Of a stretch of 64,000 nt of DNA, positions 57,551-64,000 are shown piece by piece. This stretch comes from Otatea glauca (taxonomy: Eukaryota; Streptophyta; Magnoliopsida; Poales; Poaceae), in NCBI GenBank assembly GCA_036346275.1, contig CM070715.1, forward strand, positions 67,567,667 to 67,631,666, in the 5' to 3' direction. Position numbers and translations under genes: made by a program. How positions within the stretch are numbered: the stretch's first letter is position 1; each line of letters starts with the position of its first letter. The notes under the pieces were generated by a model. It was given only the letters and a program-made list of their open reading frames with translations, was not told where the DNA came from and ran no database searches.

Positions 57551-59269
57551 TGTCGGGACCGGGTTTCCAAAATCTGAACCCTTGTGTACAACTGTGCTAG
57601 TCAGGAAACAGTGATGATAGCACAATCATATCACGAATCAATTAATATTAATTAAGCAAAATGGTATTAGCCTTATGGCCAATTATTACAAATAAACATG
57701 AAGGAACGAAATGGCGATCAGAGGGGGGTGAATGATCCCAAATAAAATTTTCCCCCACTCAAAGTACTCCAAACAATCTTGCAATAAAAATCTGAAACAC
57801 CCAAAGATTTTCGTTCAAACTGGTGCTTCTCAGATTCGCACACCCTCCAAAACCCGAACAACAAGATAACTATGTGTACCCCTAGCTTACATGGTTGAGA
57901 ACCATCAACCATGTTAGGGATATTTTAATCACAATCCTGGTTGTCAAGTGTCCAAATAAAAAGAAATTAATTCAAAGACTTCTTTTCTAAAAGAGATAAA
58001 GCTAAAAACAACAAAGTCTCTTTTCACAAAAGTAAAAGCAGATTTTCCAGGAATTGTCCTCACTTGGAGCAGGTGGTTGGTGAGTTTCTGTTGCTCTAAA
58101 ATTTTTAAGAATTTTTATTCCTGTGAGCAGTTGAGTCATGAAACAGTGCACCAAAAATCACGTTAAAAACCTTTGTATAATAGACATGAAAAATCAAGTG
58201 CTACATACAGTCAGGAACTTCGACCAGAAAGTTTGAGGCTCGGTTTTACTTCATAGCGCACAAACAGTGCAACTAGTGAACTCACAAATTTTTCTAGAGA
58301 TGGATATATGAGTCACGCACCTTCTCCAATAAGAATCATGCAAAAATATTTTTTCTATATTTTCTTAAAAATCAAGGACTAACTGCTACGCGAAGAACAT
58401 GTTATGGACAAAATGACAACTTGATAGAAAACTTGATCAGCCAGAGCATTTATAACACGACCCAAGTAAGCCTCGCTCACGGGACAAAGCAAGAGTAGCT
58501 GACAAGAGACAAGTCGAAGAGCTAAGAATAAAAGGCTATAATGATACGTAAGAAACTAGGATTTAAGTATCTTTAGTCTATCCTAGGGTGCAAGAGAAGT
58601 GTAAAACCATATAAACACACTCAAGACATCTTAGAACAATAGCATTTAGAAGGAGGGGAGGCAAATCCAAATTGTGAGAAAGTAAATTGTGAGAATGTAA
58701 ATGCGGGAAAGTAAATACTGAATTTAAATTGCGTAAAGTAAAGACATAATGTAAATGCGCAATTTAAATTCACAATAAGGTAAAGAAAATTTTTGTATTT
58801 TCTGAATAGAAGGTTTACAAAGCCTCACTTGATGTGGGCAAAGCTCAAAGGAGCAACTCAAACCTTCAGGGGGAAAGGCTACCCCTCAACCCCTATTTAT
58901 ACAACTCTTGGGCCACCTACCACCCTTGGATGAGCCTCTAAACCCTAGAGCATCCATCAAGGGCTAGGATTTACCCACTCAACCAGCCATGCAAAGGCTC
59001 ACCCACAACCCACAACACATAATGGGTTTTCTTGCACGGTTCACAAAGCACACTAACGAGACCCGCTAACCTATCAACTAGACCAAGATCCAATGGTCCT
59101 CATTGATCCACGTAGCGTCTAGCTAGCATCTCATCCGTTCCTTGTCTTCACGGCTTGCCACGACTCCGTCTCCGATCATGTTCCGGCGATCCCCGACCGT
59201 CTGGACCTCCGACGCTCCTCGCCTAGTCCCGGCCATCCTTCGCCTCACCATGATCTAACATCGTCGACC
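57551..59269 (-). repeat. LTR-like sequence on the minus strand
   Basis: In minus orientation the stretch has a TATA box (GTATAAATAGGGG) and a transcript-start-like region, and continues to TTCACCCCCTCTGATCGCC and finally CCCGGTCCCGACA, a possible LTR end. Both neighbours are Tekay-type LTRs. No duplicate LTR, primer site or target duplication was found, so the class is unknown. Confidence 0.4.
58890..58903 (-). promoter_or_regulatory. TATA box in the minus-strand LTR-like sequence
   Basis: Reads TTGTATAAATAGGGG on the minus strand, a near-ideal plant TATA box. Confidence 0.6.
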
Positions 59270-61916
59270 TGTAACAATCAAAAACAAGGAAATACCTCAC
59301 ATAGCAATGCCCACAATGATATGCAATAGATTCATCATAGTCCACAAATTAAAATTCATTTTTGTTTGTCCTGGCCGGTACTACCGCAAAAACAGGAGAA
59401 GACTCAAATTGCTTCAAATTCCGATTTAAATCAAACTCAAACCTGAGCACACCTTGCTCAAATAAAGTCAAATACTCATCACAAATATGGATGGACCTCC
59501 ACATGGTCCTTCAAAACAGCCTCCATGGCTTGAGCTCAATAAGAAACAGCGGAAACGAAATAACAGCAGTAGGATAAGCCTATCCATTTGCCCAATAGGC
59601 AATCAACTGGGCTCACGTACTAGTAACCCGGATCGCCTTCATCACAACCACAAGCATAGAACTCGTAGTCACCTTCAACTTCTGCACACTCCTTTGTGCA
59701 AAATTGGGATGTTGCAAAGGTGAGCACAAAATGTACTCCGCAAGTCTTGGAAACATAATGCATGATAACTCTATGCAAGGCTAAACAATTGAAGGCATAA
59801 TATGGCTCTTTTAGCATAAAAAATGTTTAACTTTAAATACCAATAGTAATTTCACAAAGCATCATTCGATCAAAATGTAATTGAATATCAATTCAATTTA
59901 AAGTAACAACTAGATAGGTTGCAATCACTTGATTGGCTCTATCCGCCAAACTGCAACCCGAAAGTTCCACCCACTCACGGATTTCCAACCCATCATTTTT
60001 ATTTAAAACAAAACCATAAATTCTACAATGTGCAAGCGTACCTCGCCTGCCCTTGACCGTGGGCACGACTATTTAAGTAGTTTTAACTCTGCAGAGTGTG
60101 TACATCTTTACCCACAAGACATGATCGACTCTTGTTGCCATGCAATTAACACACTTCGTTTGGTGTGTCGGCAGAGAGATTATGACAAGGCCTTTACAAT
60201 GCACAATCCCGTTATTAACCTCGCCCACTAAGGTTTCACCGCTGAAGGGTTACATCCACCCAGTCAGAAGCCCCCTCTGGCACCAAGTGGGAAAAACTGT
60301 CTCCATCCGACACCCACATTCCACCGATTGGCGAAGCCAATAATGAGATGTACAAATTAATCAGCCAGGTCGTACCCATATATACTTGTAGTTGTACGGC
60401 AGTGCTTGGTCCATGATAACACATCCTTCGGTCCTTAATTGACTAGGGCGGAACATTCACTTTCAAGGTCTCGTGCATCCAGCACCTACCAAACATCCAT
60501 TCGCCCCGGTCTAAACCATTTCCACTTTATTTTATTTAAACAGCAGCAGCAATACCAATTCCCGCGATGTCACATTTAAGATTAAACAATGTTTGAAAAG
60601 ATTCCTATGGTGGTTTAATACCGAAACGTTTAAGCTAGACTAAGCAATTCTACCGTCCCAGGCTACTCTACTGGTTATCACCAGATAAATTTAGCTAATA
60701 TCATCTAGGGTGACAAAGGTTCCCCATGATTAATGTCAATGAGGGTATAACAAATCTGGAATTTAACTAAACCTTAAACCACACTTAAAGTATATTGCGT
60801 AAAAGTAAGCATGCATAATTTAAAACAACATAAGCTTTTCATAAAATTTGGGATCAATATGTTCAAGGAAGACTTGCCTTCGTTGCCTCCTGTGGAATCT
60901 ACTTCTAACTGCTGATTCGCTTGAACTTCGACTGCATCGTCTACACTCAAAACGAGAAAAATAAATAAAACAAACTCAAAGAAAATTTAAAATAATGATA
61001 CTAGAAGATATATATTGAATTTATATGAATTTAGAAACTTGAATCACTAGAATCGGAGCTCGAACGAAGGAGAACGGGCTCCTAGAAGATTTAAATCACA
61101 TAAAAAAGGAGAAACGACACTGTAGCTGAGTTACTATAGCATCGCGGCTAGGGGAAGAGGGGGCGGCCGGGCCGACAGGCCGAAGGGGAGGGGTGGCACG
61201 GCGGCCGGTGCCGCAGTCGGTGGCTAGAAAAAGGGTGGCGACGTGGAGCTCTCCTATTTGCGAAATCTGGCGAAACGACGGCGAACTAGTTTGTGGGAGT
61301 TGGCAAAATGGGTTGCTCTCTCAATGAGGCACCCGATGGTCCCTTTTATAGGGCAGGAGGAGGACCGGAAGGGATGCATTTGAAGTGAGAATGGCAGTGG
61401 TTGGAATGAAGAACATTGAATTTTTTAGAACAAATCGTGGGGATTAATTTGGGGAAACAGCTATGAGAACATGGGGAATGAATAGAGGATTTGATTGCAC
61501 ACTTAATTGAGAAGAAACAGTAGAAAATCATGGAGAAAATGAAGCTTTATTGCAAGCCCTAATGGAGGAGAGAGAGAGAGGGAGGTTTTCACTGGACATG
61601 GCTCAAGCTAGAAGAAACATATGACAGGTGGGGTCCAAATTTCCGGATTTATTTAAGCTGAGGGGAAAACGCGTTTGGTAAAAATAGTAACATTGCTGTA
61701 AAAAACTTGGGAAAATTCTCAAAAATACTTTGGAATATTTGGAACCAAATAATATTATTTTCGGAATTTTTAAGCTTTTAAATTTTCTGCAGAAATTCAT
61801 TTTGTAAAACTGATAATTGTGAAAAGAGTTTTATTAAAATCCGTAAAATTCCAAATAAATTCCAAACTGACTAAAATAAATAAAAAAATTATAAATTAAA
61901 ATTTTAGGATATTACA
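59270..61916 (-). repeat. 3' LTR of minus-strand chromovirus B, 2.6 kb
   Basis: On the minus strand it starts TGTAATATCCTAAAA at 61916, right after the polypurine tract, and ends near TTGATTGTTACA at 59270. Blocks shared with the other Tekay-type LTRs include GTCAATTAAGGACCGAAGG near 60430, TCTTGTGGGTAAAGATGTACACACTCTGC near 60110, and GCGGAGTACATTTTGTGCTCACC near 59730. The 3' end is set by the CA and is not confirmed by a target duplication, since the 5' LTR is outside the window. Confidence 0.8.
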
Positions 61917-61931
61917 AACCTACCCCCTTAA
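61917..61931 (-). other. Polypurine tract of chromovirus B
   Basis: Minus strand TTTTAAGGGGGTAGGTT immediately before the LTR start TGTAAT. The same core as the tract at 3846-3859. Confidence 0.85.
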
Positions 61932-62020
61932 AAGGATTCTTGACCCCGAGATTTGGACGGATTAAAGAAAAAGGTTGGGTACTCTGCTCTAAGATCTTCT
62001 TCACGTTCCCATGTTGCCTC
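61932..62020 (-). pseudogene. Chromodomain tail, chromovirus B
   Basis: On the minus strand this reads TWEREEDLRAEYP, the last helix of the chromodomain, followed by a short tail and the polypurine tract. It continues the reading of 63480-63640 once the hAT-like element is ignored. 62013-62020 is the left target duplicate GTTGCCTC. Confidence 0.85.
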
Positions 62021-63471
62021 CAAGGTTCAAAATTTTGGCGAATTTTGGCGAAATTTCATCGGAATTTTGGATTTCGGACCACCCCGAAATCTCAAGTAAC
62101 GGCCGAGGGAAAAAAATTTGAAATTGCTACAGTAAAATCCGAAATTTCGTGTTTTTTGGCCGGTTTTGAAATTTTTAGGGCCGTATTTGACCGGATTTGG
62201 TCCAATAACCCTTAGGAAAGTCATCTCCTATGAAAATTTGTTGAAAAACCTAATTTTTAAAACATTTTAAAATTTTGGCAGAAATACTGTCAGATTTTTA
62301 TAAAATTGTACAAGCTTTATAATATTCTGAACATTTTATGGTACTATCCTTAGTAGTTTAGAATCATACATAAAATATTTAAAAATAATTTAACGTCATT
62401 TGTTATCTTTAAAAAATCAAAAACAGAATGAACATAATTGGGACAGTTATATTGTCATAATTTTATAAATTTTCTTGTATGTGATTATGATCTATATTTT
62501 TTTGAGAGATTAATAATTGACTCAGTACCATTATATAAATTTTTCAAAAAAATTAAACTTTGTTTGTTTGGTCAATAAAATCTATGTACGTATTGAACTT
62601 CGTTTGTTATATTATATTTCAAAAATCAAAAACAAAAGAACATAAATGGTACTGTGCCTTGTAAGAATTTTATAAATTCGCTGGAGTGTGATCATGAATC
62701 ACATTTTTTATGAGATATTAAGAACTTCCTTATCACCATTATTTAAAATTTTCAAAAAATTTATGGTTTACAAAATTTTTCATTTTGTTCAAGTTTGCCG
62801 GTAAGCCTTTTAACATGGCAGTAGTACTGTTAGAATTTTTAAAACTTCATACAGTTTTATCATCATCTGAAAATTTTATGCAATAATTATAGATACATCA
62901 TAACCATGTACAAAAACTTTCAATAGTTTCTAACTTAATTTGTACCATTTTCCATTCAGATCAAACTTATCGGTCAGTGTTCTATCAGGACAGCGCCACT
63001 CTCCGAATTTTTAAAAATTCCTCACATGTGATAATCAGATGAAATTTTTATGAGAACATTATTTATGGATCATAAACATGCAAAAAAAATTTCAACAGTT
63101 TATAACTTCATTTGTACCATTTTCCATTCCAATCAAACTTGTCGGTCAGTGTTTTATCAGGACAGTATCTATCTCCGAATTTTTAAAAATTCCTCAGATG
63201 CGATAATCAGCTGAACTTTTTTTGAGAACATCATAATTGTGTCAGGAACCGCCAAAACAAAATTTAAATTTTTTTGATAAAGTTTAGACCACTTTTCAGC
63301 CAGTGCAAAAAACCCGAAATTTCGGGTTTTTTCGCCGAATTTCGGTTTTTTTTTCCGGATTGGACCGGATTTGAATTTTCAAATTCAAATTTCGTCCGAA
63401 ATAATTTCAAAATTTCGCTCGTTATCCGGCCCGGGACGAAATTCATTCCGAAACCGAAATTTGAAACCTTG
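62021..63471. mobile_element. hAT-like non-autonomous element, 1451 bp
   Basis: The ends are CAAGGTTCAAAATTTTGG and, inverted, CAAGGTTTCAAATTTCGG, imperfect terminal inverted repeats of about 18-20 bases. The 8-bp GTTGCCTC is at 62013-62020 and again at 63472-63479. An 8-bp duplication and CAAGG-type ends fit the hAT superfamily. There is no transposase; the interior is AT-rich and carries tandem units of about 172 bp (clear at 62941 and 63113, with weaker copies to the left). It lies inside the chromodomain coding of chromovirus B. Confidence 0.8.
62260..63235. repeat. Tandem units inside the hAT-like element
   Basis: Roughly five units of 170-190 bases share TTTGTACCATTTTCCATTC, CAGGACAGT, GAATTTTTAAAAATTCCTC and a GTGATAATCAGATGAA-like block. 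The two at the right are most alike, 172 bases apart. Confidence 0.75.
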
Positions 63472-63479
63472 GTTGCCTC

Positions 63480-64000
63480 TCTTTATGAATGTTTGCTCCA
63501 GTGAACCTTGTAAAACTTAATTGTCCTTTTTCTTGTTCTACGCTCTGCCTCATCTAAAATTCTGATTGGATACTCTGGGTAGGTAAGATCCTCCTATAGC
63601 TCAACATCCTCAATCTGCATCTGTTCTTCTGGTACCCTCAGGCATTTTTTTAGCTACGACAGTGAAACACATTATGCACATTTGACAATTGTGGCTGCAG
63701 CTCTAACTGATAAGCCACTTCTTCACTTCTAGCTAGGATTGGAAACGGTTCAATGTATCTTGGTGCTAATTTTCCACGGACTTGGAATTGACGCATCCCT
63801 TTGAGCGGTGAGACTTTTAGGTATACATAGTCACCAGGAGCAAAGGTTAACTCTCTCTGACGGTTGTCAGCGTAGCTTTTCTGCCTAGACTGTGTTGTTC
63901 TCAGTCTTTCTTGGATCATTTTTACTTGTTTTTCAGCCTTTTGTAAAATATTAGGACCAAAGACTTGGCGATCTCCTGTTTCATTCCAACAGAGAGGTGT
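63480..64000 (-). pseudogene. Integrase C-terminus and chromodomain start, chromovirus B
   Basis: From the window edge the minus strand reads CWNETGDRQVFGP, then QERLRTTQSRQKSYADNRQ, VYLKVSPLKGMRQFQVRGKL, IEPFPILAR and VAYQLELQPQLSNVHNVFH, matching the C-terminal module of integrase as in chromovirus A (3360-3600). A frame change near 63650 leads into the chromodomain: PEYPIRILDEAERRTR and KFYKVHWSKHS near 63500-63560. One TAG near 63598 interrupts it. The rest lies past the hAT-like element at 61932-62020. Confidence 0.87.

Larger units (their letters stand above)
59270..64000 (-). mobile_element. Ty3/gypsy chromovirus B, 3' part
   Basis: A minus-strand element whose integrase C-terminus and chromodomain lie at 64000-61931, interrupted by a hAT-like insertion, and whose 3' LTR is 61916-59270. 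The upstream coding region and 5' LTR are beyond the window edge. The shared polypurine tract and LTR start place it in the same broad clade as chromovirus A, while its shorter LTR indicates another family. Confidence 0.85.

Overview
The window looks like a repeat-dense, apparently host-gene-free stretch of a grass (Poaceae) nuclear genome. The evidence is the set of element types: Tekay/Del-like Ty3/gypsy chromoviruses with kilobase-long LTRs starting TGTAACATCC, two Tat-lineage gypsy elements that carry an extra antisense ORF, and CACTA (En/Spm) transposons that encode TNP2 and a Ulp1/C48-type protease protein. No intact host protein gene, rRNA gene or CRISPR array is supported. The species cannot be fixed from the sequence alone.

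Layout. 1-8560: 3' part of a decayed Tekay-like gypsy element (gag end, protease, RT, RNase H, integrase, chromodomain) and its 4.7-kb 3' LTR. About 9100-11848: right part of a CACTA element (CACTA-1) with a DUF8039-like and Ulp1 gene, subterminal repeats and a TGTAGTAGTG end. 11849-16196: direct repeats, two CATA microsatellites and an LTR-like remnant. 16197-38647: a second CACTA element (CACTA-2), about 9.8 kb of its own sequence, flanked by TTT, with two genes on the minus strand. Its tnp2 gene is split by a 12.6-kb Tat-lineage gypsy element (Tat-1, 23266-35903) flanked by AGTGT. 39348-47435: a second Tat element (Tat-2) that has lost its RT/RNase H/integrase core. 47660-53772: a 6.1-kb solo LTR of the Tekay-like family, flanked by AATGA. 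53773-55207: small duplications and a tandem array. 55208-57550: start of another Tekay-type LTR. 57551-59269: an LTR-like stretch on the minus strand. 59270-64000: 3' LTR and 3' coding end of a minus-strand chromovirus whose chromodomain is split by a 1.45-kb hAT-like element (62021-63471) with an 8-bp target duplication.

How the parts relate. The window is a nest of insertions whose order can be read from target-site duplications: Tat-1 is younger than CACTA-2, the 6.1-kb solo LTR is younger than the 3' end of Tat-2, and the hAT-like element is younger than the minus-strand chromovirus. Coding regions are mostly broken by frameshifts, stops or deletions, so the retroelements are probably immobile. 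The most distinctive structure is CACTA-2. Palindromic repeats (AAGCGGTT ... AACCGCTT) sit at both ends and also in an internal array immediately upstream of its second gene, and the right-end array contains a perfect 171-bp palindrome. The two Tat elements both carry genes antisense to their gag-pol, including a small second antisense ORF in Tat-1.
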